Part shown: positions 8,606-16,883 of the stretch, in pieces | Layout: every line of letters starts with the position of its first letter | How positions within the stretch are numbered: position 1 is the first letter of the stretch | DNA from: Catalimonadaceae bacterium JC749 | Lineage (GTDB): Bacteria; Bacteroidota; Bacteroidia; Cytophagales; Cyclobacteriaceae | Direction of reading: 5' to 3' | Length of the DNA: 64,000 nt | Assembly: GCA_021730635.1 (NCBI GenBank) | Contig: JAJNNC010000007.1 | Coordinates: 89,100 to 153,099 of the forward strand | Notes under the pieces: generated by a model | The model's input: only the letters and a program-made list of their open reading frames with translations | Told to the model about the DNA's origin: nothing | The model's database searches: none | Made by a program: the position numbers and the translations under genes

Positions 8606-8806
8606 CTAAAGGGAGTTGAATTGGTTATTGTGCATTTCTTTAAATGCTTTATCCCAACCTTTTCGGGGAGTATCAACAGGGCGAAGGATAATTTGATCTT
8701 TTTCAAAGATGACCTCAACTTTATCTTTGATATGATACCGGTCAAGAACTGATTGGGTCAATTTAAGTCCCTTTGAATTGCCAATTTGTACGATTGGTAC
8801 TTCCAT
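8606..8806 (-). CDS. Truncated orphan MazE/AbrB-type antitoxin
   Basis: From the ATG at 8806 (MEVPIVQIGNSKG) the protein has the SpoVT-AbrB DNA-binding fold of MazE: IVQIGNSKGLKL, HIKDKVEVIFEKDQIILRP, then PRKGWDKAFKEMHNN. The upstream ATG at 8860 would add 18 residues unlike any MazE, so 8806 is chosen. MazE proteins of this type continue after this point with an acidic tail that binds MazF. Here the frame ends after about 66 residues (NNQFNSL) with no such tail. No mazF-like frame follows in the 136 bases before the next gene. It is probably a leftover of a toxin-antitoxin pair and may still bind DNA. Confidence 0.75.
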   Translation of the reverse strand: MEVPIVQIGNSKGLKLTQSVLDRYHIKDKVEVIFEKDQIILRPVDTPRKGWDKAFKEMHNNQFNSL

Positions 8807-9074
8807 AGTTAATACAAACCTACTAGCACAAAGCAGTTGCGGGTTTAGAAACTGCTTCACTGTCCATGTTGCAAAATTACAATTAGCTGTAAATCTTTTT
8901 TATCACCACCGAGTCCTGCAATTGCATTTAGCTTTTGTTGGTGGCTTGCTTTTGCTCTTTTCTTAACTCGCAAAACGGCCAGTAGGCGAAGAAAGCTTTT
9001 ATCCAAATTATGTAGTGGGCAGATATTCTTTTTGTCAGATAGTAAAGAGATAAAAGTAATTATGAGTTGTAGCG

Positions 9075-9503
9075 TCACCTAACAACCTCACTAACCAGGA
9101 TGACTGGACTAATATCAGTGTAGTTAGGAAAATCTGATCTGATGGCATCTCTATTTGGTCCGATAGCTGCCTGATAATCGCTTAGGCTTTTTACATAGAA
9201 AGAACCAATCGCCATGAATGGCAATGGTGCATTAGGAATACCGCTGGCAACCCCTTTTTCGATCGTGTATTTTACCAAATTCGGCCCTAGAAACCCTGCT
9301 ACCATAGGCATGTGGCTGTTTTCATAATACTCCATATTGAAAGTCTTACCTTCCGCAAACGGGTACATGATAGACACTTTAATTAATCCTTCTTCCACAA
9401 CCGTCGAGCTGTTCTTTTTAGTTTTACGAGATTGGTTTTCCTGACTAAATGCTGCCAGACATGTGGTCAGAAGTAAAAACGATACAATAAGTTTTAATTT
9501 CAT
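9075..9503 (-). CDS. EthD-domain protein, secreted
   Basis: An N-terminal signal peptide (about 1-20, ending SFLLLTTCLAAFSQ) and a short polar linker precede an EthD ferredoxin-like domain: IKVSIMYPFAEGKTFNMEYY, then SHMPMVAGFLGPNLVKYTIEKG and YVKSLSDYQAAIGP. EthD proteins are small dimeric alpha+beta barrel proteins linked to oxidative degradation in actinobacteria, with no proven activity of their own here. The gene is divergent from the LysR regulator at 9639, which is the usual arrangement for a regulator and its target. Confidence 0.85.
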   Translation of the reverse strand: MKLKLIVSFLLLTTCLAAFSQENQSRKTKKNSSTVVEEGLIKVSIMYPFAEGKTFNMEYYENSHMPMVAGFLGPNLVKYTIEKGVASGIPNAPLPFMAIGSFYVKSLSDYQAAIGPNRDAIRSDFPNYTDISPVILVSEVVR

Positions 9504-9581
9504 GATTGATTTTTTAGTAATTGAACGTAACTGATCTTATTCTCAGTTTGAGACCGCACAGCCAAAGGTCAGAATAAATCC

Positions 9582-9631
9582 TATATTTGCAAAACGCTTT
9601 TATTCGATGAAAACAATCGATAAAATCGATT
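9582..9631 (+). promoter_or_regulatory. Promoter and candidate operator of the LysR gene
   Basis: TATATTTG at 9582-9589 matches the Bacteroidota TAnnTTTG -7 element. It is followed by inverted arms AATCGAT (9615-9621) and ATCGATT (9625-9631), in effect two ATCGAT palindromes nine bases apart, immediately before the LysR ATG at 9639. The -33 part is not clear. The repeat fits an autoregulatory or shared operator in this divergent intergenic region; that is inference. Confidence 0.5.
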
Positions 9632-9638
9632 TAGGAAT

Positions 9639-10517
9639 ATGGAATTAAGACAACTCAAATACTTCCTAAAAGCAAAGGAACTACTAAATTTTACGGAAGC
9701 TGCAAAGCTTTTGAATATCAGCCAGAGCACTTTATCGCAGCAAATCAAACAACTAGAGGAAGAATTAAATGTTCCATTGTTTAACCGAATTGGCAAACGA
9801 ATAATCCTTACCGAGGCGGGCGAAATGTTTAGTGAGTATGCATTGCTGAGTATTAATAAAGCTAACGAAGGATTATTGCTGTTAAAGGACTTGAACAATT
9901 TATCAGTAGGAAAGGTCATCATAGGTGTAGTCTACTCCATGCGAATCATTTTTGCTAAAGCTTTGACTGAGTTTGCAAAGCAATACCCTAATATCAAAAT
10001 TCAAGTGGTCTTTGGTACCACCAAAGATCTCCTTGAAAAACTTAATTCACATCTTTTTGACTTTGTTTTGACATTTCATGAAGGAGCCGAACATCCTCAT
10101 TTGAAATACCAAACACTTTTAAGCTCAAATATGGTTTTGGTAGCATCAAAAAAATCAACCCTGGCCAACAAAAGCAGTATTTCGCTTGAAGAAGTTGCCC
10201 AACTTCCGTTGGCTTTACCTTTCAGTGGTTACAGTACTACTCAGTTTTTTGTTGATTCATTCAATCAAAAAGACCTGGATCCTAACATTTGTATGGAAAT
10301 AAATGACATCCCTACTTTATTTGAAATTGTAAAGACAGGTCATTGGCATACTATTTTAAGTGAAACCAGCGTAAACGACCCCCAGGTAGTAGCCATCCCT
10401 ATTGAAGGGAAAAACATGAAGCGAACTATAATGATTATTTCTCTCAAAGAAGCCTACGAAAAGAAAGCTGTAAAAAAATTTTACGAACTACTGAGGGGAA
10501 TTCAAGAGTATAAATAA
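9639..10517 (+). CDS. LysR-family transcriptional regulator
   Basis: The 292-residue protein begins with the LysR winged helix: MELRQLKYFLKAKELLNFTE, then LNISQSTLSQQIKQLEEEL as the recognition helix and FNRIGKRIILTEAG as the wing. A type-2 periplasmic-binding-like effector domain follows from about residue 90 (GVVYSMRIIFAKALTEFA and so on), with the usual total length. LysR proteins bind DNA as tetramers and respond to a small ligand. It is divergent from the EthD gene, which is its likeliest target. The ligand is unknown. Confidence 0.95.
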   Translation: MELRQLKYFLKAKELLNFTEAAKLLNISQSTLSQQIKQLEEELNVPLFNRIGKRIILTEAGEMFSEYALLSINKANEGLLLLKDLNNLSVGKVIIGVVYSMRIIFAKALTEFAKQYPNIKIQVVFGTTKDLLEKLNSHLFDFVLTFHEGAEHPHLKYQTLLSSNMVLVASKKSTLANKSSISLEEVAQLPLALPFSGYSTTQFFVDSFNQKDLDPNICMEINDIPTLFEIVKTGHWHTILSETSVNDPQVVAIPIEGKNMKRTIMIISLKEAYEKKAVKKFYELLRGIQEYK

Positions 10518-10873
10518 TCTGAAATTGAATTTGGGAAGCTTACAGCTTGCCGCCAACATCTATGCAAGTGCCACTCACTGAAGTGGAGGAGTAGCATTTG
10601 TTCCTGTTATAATGATAAAAATATAGCTTCCCATAAACCCTAGCTGATATTAAACACTTATGTTGTTTAAATAATATGTAGAAGGCCCCTATTGGTTTCT
10701 GTGGAGGCAAAACAGTCACCAAAGTAAGAAAACCAGAAAAGATTCTTAGCAAATACTCAGGTGTGCTATCTGACTGATCATGAACTTGAAAGAAAGCAGA
10801 TGGCCTATTCCATTATTTGCCTTTTCCTCTCTGAAATGCCCTTATGCTTTCTCATCCCTCTTCAATCGCTTGA
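10518..10873. other. Intergenic stretch between LysR gene and histidine kinase gene
   Basis: About 356 bases without an intact gene. The only recognisable content is the short dehydrogenase-like scrap at 10540-10633 on the minus strand. The rest shows no hairpin, promoter motif or repeat that I could support. Confidence 0.6.
10540..10633 (-). pseudogene. Possible remnant of a short-chain dehydrogenase C-terminus
   Basis: The last codons before the TAA at 10540 read SVSGTCIDVGGKL, close to the SDR C-terminal consensus in which a V-T-G stretch precedes an acidic residue, then GG. Just upstream (10613-10633), in another frame, WEAIFLS resembles the preceding SDR helix. Nothing SDR-like was found further upstream. 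The match is short and partly a matter of judgement, so this is a tentative call of a decayed gene end. Confidence 0.35.
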
Positions 10874-11962
10874 TTACTCTTTGGGGATGGACATGTGAAA
10901 GATAGTGCCTTTGTTTTCTTCACTCTCAAACCATATCTGCCCTCCATGCCATTCTACAATGGTTTTGATGATAGACATACCCAGACCCGTAGAAGGTTCT
11001 CCTTTCACACCCGGTCTGCGGGCTTTGGGAAATTTCTCGAACAGTCCTTCCTGTAAGACTGCGGGAATACCGATGCCGTCGTCTTCTACTGTCAGCAATA
11101 CATGATCTTCCTGCTCTTCCAGCCTGACAGTGATCACGCCCTTGTCCTGAGTGAATTTGATGGCATTGGACAATAAGTTATTGATCACCTGCATGAATTT
11201 CACCTCATCTATGTCAATATCTACCATTTCACTGTTGGTATAGAAATGGAAAGTCTTCTGTATATCTTTCTCGGATTCCTGGTATTGTTCCATCACTTCT
11301 GTCAGCTTGGCTACCAGATTCACTCTTTTCTTGATCAGCCCAACCTGAGCGGATTCCAGAAACTCCTGCTTCACAAAGTCACGGATCAGGTGGATACCCC
11401 GTTCGCTGGTTGCTGTAATTTTGCTGATGAGATCATTTACCTTTTCGTTACCATAGGACATCGTATGTTTTGCCAGCATAGCGGAAAGACCTTGTATATT
11501 GGCTAAGGGACGAGCCAGATCATGAGAAAGGATTTCCAATACGGAGTTCTTTTTGGCGGCAAATCTTTGCAGGGTGTCCGAATGATTTCTCTGCTCTGTC
11601 ATATCTCGCGCAAAGCCACCCAGCATTGTTTGCCGGTCTTCTTCAAACGAGAAAACAGAAAGACAGATCCATCGTTTGGATTGATCAGGTAGCTGTATTT
11701 GAAACTCAATCTCCTTTTCAGTGGCTCCATTGGCTCCATTGGCTAATGTCTGAAAGGTATGGGACACATACGCCCGGTCTTCAAGATGAACTGTTTCCAG
11801 AAGCATTGCCGGATCACTCATCACACGGTCACGGGTTTGCTGCCATACCTCTTCAAAAAAAGGATTTAAATAAACAAACTGCCTGTTTGCCAAGCTATAG
11901 GCAAAAACCACATAGTTGGCATGTTCGGCTAGTCTTTGCAAAATGTTATCCATGCGTTTCAA
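10874..11962 (-). CDS. PAS-domain sensor histidine kinase, cytoplasmic
   Basis: The 362-residue protein has a PAS fold at about 10-125 (YSLANRQFVYLNPFFEEVW, ending GGFARDMTEQR), then a dimerisation helix with the phosphoacceptor histidine H147 in LSHDLARPLANIQG. The ATPase domain shows the N box (INNLLSNAIKFT), G1 (DDGIGIP) and G2 (STGLGMSII). There is no membrane segment, so it senses inside the cell. No response regulator is adjacent, so it is an orphan kinase. A second possible start is the Met at 11953. A 9-base unit repeated in tandem (GGCTCCATT) encodes ANGANGA inside the PAS domain. Confidence 0.93.
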   Translation of the reverse strand: MKRMDNILQRLAEHANYVVFAYSLANRQFVYLNPFFEEVWQQTRDRVMSDPAMLLETVHLEDRAYVSHTFQTLANGANGATEKEIEFQIQLPDQSKRWICLSVFSFEEDRQTMLGGFARDMTEQRNHSDTLQRFAAKKNSVLEILSHDLARPLANIQGLSAMLAKHTMSYGNEKVNDLISKITATSERGIHLIRDFVKQEFLESAQVGLIKKRVNLVAKLTEVMEQYQESEKDIQKTFHFYTNSEMVDIDIDEVKFMQVINNLLSNAIKFTQDKGVITVRLEEQEDHVLLTVEDDGIGIPAVLQEGLFEKFPKARRPGVKGEPSTGLGMSIIKTIVEWHGGQIWFESEENKGTIFHMSIPKE

Positions 11963-12094
11963 TCTTTGAGTTACCTACCTGCTAAAGTATCAATAAAGAA
12001 CCTAAATTATATAGTCAAAACCATCATGATCAGTATAAATAGTTCTTTACGTGTATTTGCACAGGCTCCCAACACTGATCTCTAAAGGCTTTCG

Positions 12095-12682
12095 CTAAGC
12101 CTGGATCACACTTACTATTTCATGGCTTTGAGGAGAAACAGCCGAACCGAAACAATGGGTCAGCATACCCTTTTCGTTGATCATGTATTTATTAAAATTC
12201 CAATGGGGTGCCTGGTTGTTCCATCCGTTTTTGGAGGCATCAGTCAGCCAGCGAAATACGCTGTGCTGTTCGCTTCCTTTGATCACCTGGCTTTTTTTCA
12301 TCAAAGGAAAAGTCACGCCGTAATTACGCTGGCAGAATTGAGCAATCTCCTGATCGCTTCCTTTTTCCTGCCCTTTGAAATCGTCAGCCGGGAAGCCCAG
12401 AATGATAAGCTTTTTCTGGTGCTGTTCCCAGAGCTTTTGTAATTCTTCATACTGCCCGGTAAAACCACAATCAGAAGCGGTATTGACGACCAGCACTTTT
12501 TTCCCTTTCAGGGTAGCGAACGACAATGCCTGCCCGTCATTTAGTTCGGCTTTCAATTCATAGAAAGGAATAGGAGGATGAATATTTTGTTTATTTTCAT
12601 AGATACCCCCTTTCTGGCCTATTTTAGCCATACGCATGAGTAAGGGATACAGGAATTTAAGCAGTGCTTGTCGGATTGTCAT
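12095..12682 (-). CDS. Glutathione peroxidase family thiol peroxidase
   Basis: The 195-residue protein has an N-terminal extension of about 40 residues, then the thioredoxin-fold peroxidase. The peroxidatic cysteine is in VVNTASDCGFTGQYEELQ near residue 72, the conserved glutamine in GFPADDFKGQE near 104, and the tryptophan and asparagine in APHWNFNKYMI near 160. The cysteine form suggests a thioredoxin-dependent peroxidase, as for most bacterial members, reducing hydroperoxides to water or alcohols. The usual CNQF motif reads ADDF here, so one commonly conserved cysteine is absent. The gene stands alone. Confidence 0.93.
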   Translation of the reverse strand: MTIRQALLKFLYPLLMRMAKIGQKGGIYENKQNIHPPIPFYELKAELNDGQALSFATLKGKKVLVVNTASDCGFTGQYEELQKLWEQHQKKLIILGFPADDFKGQEKGSDQEIAQFCQRNYGVTFPLMKKSQVIKGSEQHSVFRWLTDASKNGWNNQAPHWNFNKYMINEKGMLTHCFGSAVSPQSHEIVSVIQA

Positions 12683-12763
12683 GTTTACTTAAGGATCTGT
12701 TCAATGATATATCATACTATAAAGTAAAACTGACAGAGATAGTTCAGTAGGTGGGAAACGCTC

Positions 12764-12795
12764 AAAAAGTAAAAGCCGGTGGGTTAGCACCGGCT
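12764..12795 (-). terminator. Intrinsic terminator after pntB
   Basis: On the minus strand AGCCGGTG (12795-12788) and CACCGGCT (12781-12774) form an 8-bp stem with a 6-base loop, followed by TTTTACTTTTT. It lies 25 bases past the pntB stop and closes the transhydrogenase operon. Confidence 0.85.
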
Positions 12796-12819
12796 CCTTC
12801 ACGATCTTTACTGCCTTAA

Positions 12820-14208
12820 CTATGCCTGATCTACCTCTTCTTTGAGTTTGTTCAGGGTCGATTTGGCATCGCCGAACAGCATACGGGTTTTTTCTCCAAA
12901 GAAAAGCTGGTTCTGGATACCGGCATAGCCGGCGTTCATGCTGCGCTTCATCACCACCACATTCTTGGCTTGTTCTACTTCCAGAATAGGCATACCATAA
13001 ATAGGACTGGAAGCATCTTCTTTAGCGGCAGGGTTCACCACATCGTTGGCACCAATGACCAATACCACATCCGTACTCGGAAATTCTTTGTTAGCCTGCT
13101 CCAGCTCGAGCAGTTTGGGATAAGGCACATCAGCTTCCGCCAGCAATACGTTCATATGACCGGGCATGCGTCCGGCTACCGGGTGGATGGCATACTTTAC
13201 GTCTACCCCTTCGGTCTCCAGCATGTTTTCAAGTTCATGTACCACATGCTGTGCCTGTGCCACGGCCATCCCATAGCCTGGTACAATGATCACTTTCTGT
13301 GAGTATTTGAGTTGGATTGCCAGATCGTTGGGTGTGGCTTCTTTGACAACTTCCTCTCGCCCCTCACCTGCCGGACCCCCGCTGCTGCTAAAACCGCCCA
13401 CAATCACATTAAACAGGGAACGGTTCATAGCCTGACACATAAGTATCGTCAGGATAGTGCCTGAAGCTCCTACCAGAATACCCCCCACCAGCATCACCTG
13501 ATTGTTGTAGATTAAACCGGCCAGGGCAGCACCAATACCCGTAAAAGAGTTGAGCAAAGAAATCACAACGGGCATATCTCCACCGCCAATAGGCGTCACA
13601 AAGGTGATACCATAGATAAGAGACAGCACCAATAGAATGCTGACCAGATTAAAATCAAGGTCTGGCAATGACATAAAATAGCTTCCCAGCACCACAATGG
13701 CAATCAATAGTATTAGGTTGATGACCTTGGGATAGGGCAGTACCAGGGAGTCGCGCAGAAAACCCTGTAATTTTCCATAAGCCACCAAACTTCCTGTGAA
13801 GGATATACTTCCGATAAACAGCGCAAAAAGAGTGGTAAACACCGCGCCGTTGAGCAGAGAGGTATTGGCTGGGTAGTTGTAAAATTCCACAATGGAGATC
13901 AGCATCGCACAGGCACCTCCCAGTCCGTTGAACAGGGATACCATTTCGGGCATGGCTGTCATCTGAACACGCTTGGCAGCCACCCATCCTACGGCTGACC
14001 CCAGCAGAAGGCCGCCCCCTATCCAGGCAAAATTATTATCACCGGACTGAATAGGATAAAACAGGGTAACCAGCATACCCAAGGCCATACCACCGGCAGT
14101 GATCAGGTTGCCATTCCGGGCTGTATCCGGACTGCTGAGCCTCTTCAGCCCCACAATAAATAGTACGATACTGATAAGATAAACGAAATCAAATAAGGAT
14201 GTTGTCAA
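12820..14208 (-). CDS. pntB: NAD(P) transhydrogenase subunit beta
   Basis: The 462-residue protein has about eight or nine membrane helices over the first 270 residues, then the NADP(H)-binding domain III with VIIVPGYGMAVAQAQH, the AGRMPGHMNVLLAEADVPY segment and IGANDVVNPAAKED, all diagnostic of PntB. It forms the proton channel with PntAB and binds NADP at the membrane face. The enzyme uses the proton gradient to make NADPH from NADH. It is last in a three-gene operon, 70 bases after pntAB, and is followed by a clear terminator. Confidence 0.97.
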   Translation of the reverse strand: MTTSLFDFVYLISIVLFIVGLKRLSSPDTARNGNLITAGGMALGMLVTLFYPIQSGDNNFAWIGGGLLLGSAVGWVAAKRVQMTAMPEMVSLFNGLGGACAMLISIVEFYNYPANTSLLNGAVFTTLFALFIGSISFTGSLVAYGKLQGFLRDSLVLPYPKVINLILLIAIVVLGSYFMSLPDLDFNLVSILLVLSLIYGITFVTPIGGGDMPVVISLLNSFTGIGAALAGLIYNNQVMLVGGILVGASGTILTILMCQAMNRSLFNVIVGGFSSSGGPAGEGREEVVKEATPNDLAIQLKYSQKVIIVPGYGMAVAQAQHVVHELENMLETEGVDVKYAIHPVAGRMPGHMNVLLAEADVPYPKLLELEQANKEFPSTDVVLVIGANDVVNPAAKEDASSPIYGMPILEVEQAKNVVVMKRSMNAGYAGIQNQLFFGEKTRMLFGDAKSTLNKLKEEVDQA

Positions 14209-14278
14209 GGTTACTCAGATTTAAGCCACACAATGAGATTAGATAAACAAGGGAAAGGTGAGGGAAGGATATCCTGAC

Positions 14279-14590
14279 TTATTTCTTCTTCTTTTTAAAC
14301 ATTTCCAGCATACGATCTGTCACAGCATACCCTCCTACCACGTTGACAGTCGCCAGGGCAATACCCAGAAAACCCAGAATCAGCACCAGATAATTATCGG
14401 CATCTGCCTGGCGGATGAGTAGGATAGCCCCAATGACAACCACGCCACTCACTGCGTTGGCACCCGACATCAGCGGTGTATGCAAAACGGTAGGTACTTT
14501 GGAGATGACTTCCATTCCTAAGAAAATAGCGAAAACCAGAATATAGATCATAAGCAGGTTTTCACTGATAAAACTGATGAGCGCATCCAT
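14279..14590 (-). CDS. pntAB: NAD(P) transhydrogenase subunit alpha, membrane part
   Basis: This 103-residue protein has three hydrophobic helices (about 10-28, 36-60 and 66-88) with the segments VPTVLHTPLMSGANAVSG and GGYAVTDRMLEMFKKK. It equals the C-terminal membrane domain of E. coli PntA, encoded separately here as in many bacteria. It anchors the NAD-binding subunit and builds part of the proton path with PntB. It lies between pntAA and pntB. Confidence 0.95.
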   Translation of the reverse strand: MDALISFISENLLMIYILVFAIFLGMEVISKVPTVLHTPLMSGANAVSGVVVIGAILLIRQADADNYLVLILGFLGIALATVNVVGGYAVTDRMLEMFKKKKK

Positions 14591-14674
14591 ATAACAATTG
14601 TTTAAATTTGATACAGTGTTATTCTATACAGTCTGTCTTTCTCAGCCAACAGCCTGCAGGTTACCATCCGCCAG

Positions 14675-15778
14675 TTAGCTTTTTCCATACCGTATCTCAC
14701 CATTGTAGACAATGCAGGTGGAGCCGATAAGCGGATTCTCAAAGTCAAGGTTTAAGGTTCCGTCTTCTTTGAGCAGCACTTTGAGAAAGTTCAGCACATT
14801 TTTGCCATACATCTGCGTAGCGTGCATGGGCATCTTTGCTTCCAGTGAAGAATCTCCTACGATGGTCACTCCCTGATGCTTAACAATTTCTCCATTTTTT
14901 GTGAGCTCACAATTCCCTCCTCCGGCGGCAGCCATATCCATGATCACACTGCCAGGCTTCATGGCTTCTACCATCTCTTTGGTAATAAGAATGGGCGCTT
15001 TTTTACCTCTTAACAATGCCGTAGTGATGATCACATCTGATTTGCTGGCTCTATCGAAGATCAGTTCCCGCTGGCGCTGTTTGTATTCTTCCGTTTGTTC
15101 TACGGCATAACCCCCCGCTGATTTTTCATCACGGGCCCCTTCCACTTCTACAAACTTAGCACCCAGACTCTGCACTTCTTCCTTCACCGCGGTACGGGTA
15201 TCAAAGGCTTCTACGACAGCACCCAGGCGTTTGGCAGTAGCAACTGCCTGTAAACCAGCCACCCCGGCGCCTAAAATCAGCACTTTGGCTGGCGGAATAC
15301 TCCCGGCTGCCGTTGTTAGCATGGGAAAATAACGGGGCAGGTAGGTAGCCGCTTCCAGTACCGCCCGGTAGCCTGCAATAGAGGCCATAGAAGAAAGTAT
15401 ATCTTTATCCTGGGCCATTGTAGTGCGGGGCAGCATATCCAAGCTGAAATAGGTCAGCGGATACTGACTTAAGCGCTCAACGATGGCCGGATCTGAGAAA
15501 GGCTGAAAGGAAGAAAGAATAGCCGTGTGAGGTTGTAACCCTTGCAGTACCGTCTCAGCCGGTGGTTTGATGCGGATAATGAAATTAGCCTTTTGAAGAA
15601 TTTCTTCCTGGCTGACTACCTGGGCACCGGCCTCTGTATATTCCTGATCGGAATGGAATGCCTGAAGGCCCGCTCCTTTTTCGATAAGTAACTGATTTTG
15701 GCTGGTTAGTTTAGTGATGGCTTCGGGATTTAAGGCAACCCGCGCGTCATCTTCTTCTTTGAGAACTCCTATGATCAT
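14675..15778 (-). CDS. pntAA: NAD(P) transhydrogenase subunit alpha, NAD(H)-binding part
   Basis: The ATG at 15778 (MIIGVLKEEDDARVALNP) matches the family N-terminus. An earlier Met at 16012 would add 78 residues unlike it. The 367 residues comprise two Rossmann-like domains of the alanine-dehydrogenase fold, with ILGAGVAGLQAVATAKRLGA near 170 and the mobile loop KSAGGYAVEQTEEYKQRQ near 223. It binds NAD(H) and passes hydride to PntB-bound NADP. The soluble subunit ends before the membrane part, which is the next gene. A minus-strand TAAGTTTG at 15881-15874 is a candidate -7 element. Confidence 0.97.
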   Translation of the reverse strand: MIIGVLKEEDDARVALNPEAITKLTSQNQLLIEKGAGLQAFHSDQEYTEAGAQVVSQEEILQKANFIIRIKPPAETVLQGLQPHTAILSSFQPFSDPAIVERLSQYPLTYFSLDMLPRTTMAQDKDILSSMASIAGYRAVLEAATYLPRYFPMLTTAAGSIPPAKVLILGAGVAGLQAVATAKRLGAVVEAFDTRTAVKEEVQSLGAKFVEVEGARDEKSAGGYAVEQTEEYKQRQRELIFDRASKSDVIITTALLRGKKAPILITKEMVEAMKPGSVIMDMAAAGGGNCELTKNGEIVKHQGVTIVGDSSLEAKMPMHATQMYGKNVLNFLKVLLKEDGTLNLDFENPLIGSTCIVYNGEIRYGKS

Positions 15779-16143
15779 TGAGCAATATACGTCAGAAGTA
15801 GGTTGTTTAGTAAAAAGATTTCCTGGGTGATCGTACCTGTCGCACTGTTTCAGGACTAAACCAGAATTTTGCGCAAACTTAAAAAAAATATACTGTAAAG
15901 TATCATTTCTATTAAAAAAACTTGAATTCATTACCAAAATCATACTAAAAATACCAATAAGCCTTCCATTAGGTGAACCTGTTTGCAGGAAATGAATATT
16001 GTTGTCCGGCAATTAAAGCATTTTGTCCGCCCTTCTTTCTGATTTTTCGTCGACTCTGTTATACACTTTCCAGGTATTTATTAGCTTTGCATCAACAAGA
16101 TTGCAGCAGAATCTTTCTCTATTATCAATCTATCTATTTGTTT
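15779..16143. promoter_or_regulatory. Divergent promoter region of pntAA and cmoA
   Basis: This 365-base stretch separates two divergent genes and holds no gene I can support. It has a minus-strand TAAGTTTG (15874-15881) about 95 bases before pntAA and a plus-strand TAGCTTTG (16082-16089) about 55 bases before cmoA. Both fit the Bacteroidota TAnnTTTG -7 element. Clear TTG-type -33 boxes were not seen. Confidence 0.5.
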
Positions 16144-16878
16144 ATGAGCAAAGAAAGCAATAAGGATAAGGTTTTTGATCAGCCCAATGCCATGGGCGAC
16201 TTTAAGTTCAGCGCCAAAGTCGCTAATGTGTTCGACGATATGGTATCCCGTTCGGTACCTTTCTATGGCGAGATGCAGCGTATGATGGCAGAGATGGCTA
16301 CTGACTTTGCCAAACCTGATACCTATGTCTATGACCTGGGTTGCTCTACAGGTACCACCCTCATTAATATTGACCGCACGATAGATCCTAGTGTCAGTTT
16401 TGTAGGGATAGATGAGTCTGCCGATATGCTGGACAAGTGCCAGGCTAACCTGAAAAAAGCCGGAGTCACCCGAAAACATGATTTAGTAACCGCAGATCTC
16501 AATCAGGGGGTAACGATCCAGAATGCCTCCGTGGTGGTGATGTGTCTGACCCTTCAGTTTGTCCGCCCCCTCTACCGGGAGCGTCTGGTCCATGATATCT
16601 ACCGACAGCTAAATCAGGATGGTTGTCTGATTCTGGTAGAAAAAGTGCTGGGAGAAGATTCTCTGTTCAACCGTTTGTTTATCAAATACTACTACGATAT
16701 GAAACGGCGGCACGACTACAGCGAAATGGAAATAGCCCAGAAGAGAGAAGCCCTGGAAAATGTGTTAATTCCTTATAAATTGAAAGAAAATGAAGAACTC
16801 CTGGCCAGCACGGGTTTTCGTTATGTAGAAGTGTTCTTCAAATGGTATAATTTCTGTGGCCTGATCGCCGTCAAATAA
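16144..16878 (+). CDS. cmoA: Carboxy-S-adenosyl-L-methionine synthase
   Basis: The 244-residue protein aligns by eye along its length with E. coli CmoA: FSAKVANVFDDMVSRSVPFY at the start, VYDLGCSTGTTLINI as the SAM site, VVMCLTLQFVRPLYRERL, then YSEMEIAQKREALENVLIPY. CmoA turns SAM and prephenate into carboxy-SAM, which CmoB uses to modify U34 of tRNAs. The ATG at 16144 is chosen because the longer frame from 15973 adds 57 residues with no CmoA similarity and would override the promoter at 16082. No cmoB is next to it. Instead a membrane methyltransferase follows 5 bases downstream, probably in the same transcript. Confidence 0.92.
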   Translation: MSKESNKDKVFDQPNAMGDFKFSAKVANVFDDMVSRSVPFYGEMQRMMAEMATDFAKPDTYVYDLGCSTGTTLINIDRTIDPSVSFVGIDESADMLDKCQANLKKAGVTRKHDLVTADLNQGVTIQNASVVVMCLTLQFVRPLYRERLVHDIYRQLNQDGCLILVEKVLGEDSLFNRLFIKYYYDMKRRHDYSEMEIAQKREALENVLIPYKLKENEELLASTGFRYVEVFFKWYNFCGLIAVK

Positions 16879-16883
16879 TACTC

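Noticed and set aside
8857-9078. 73-codon frame between the antitoxin remnant and the EthD gene, minus strand
   Set aside because: It overlaps the EthD gene end, has no family-like motifs and looks like random translation of AT-rich intergenic DNA.
11720-11745. Short tandem repeat GGCTCCATT in the histidine kinase gene
   Set aside because: Only about two and a half units encoding ANGANGA; in frame and probably of no special meaning.
15973-16143. N-terminal extension of CmoA from 15973
   Set aside because: The extension has no CmoA similarity and runs through the promoter element at 16082-16089.
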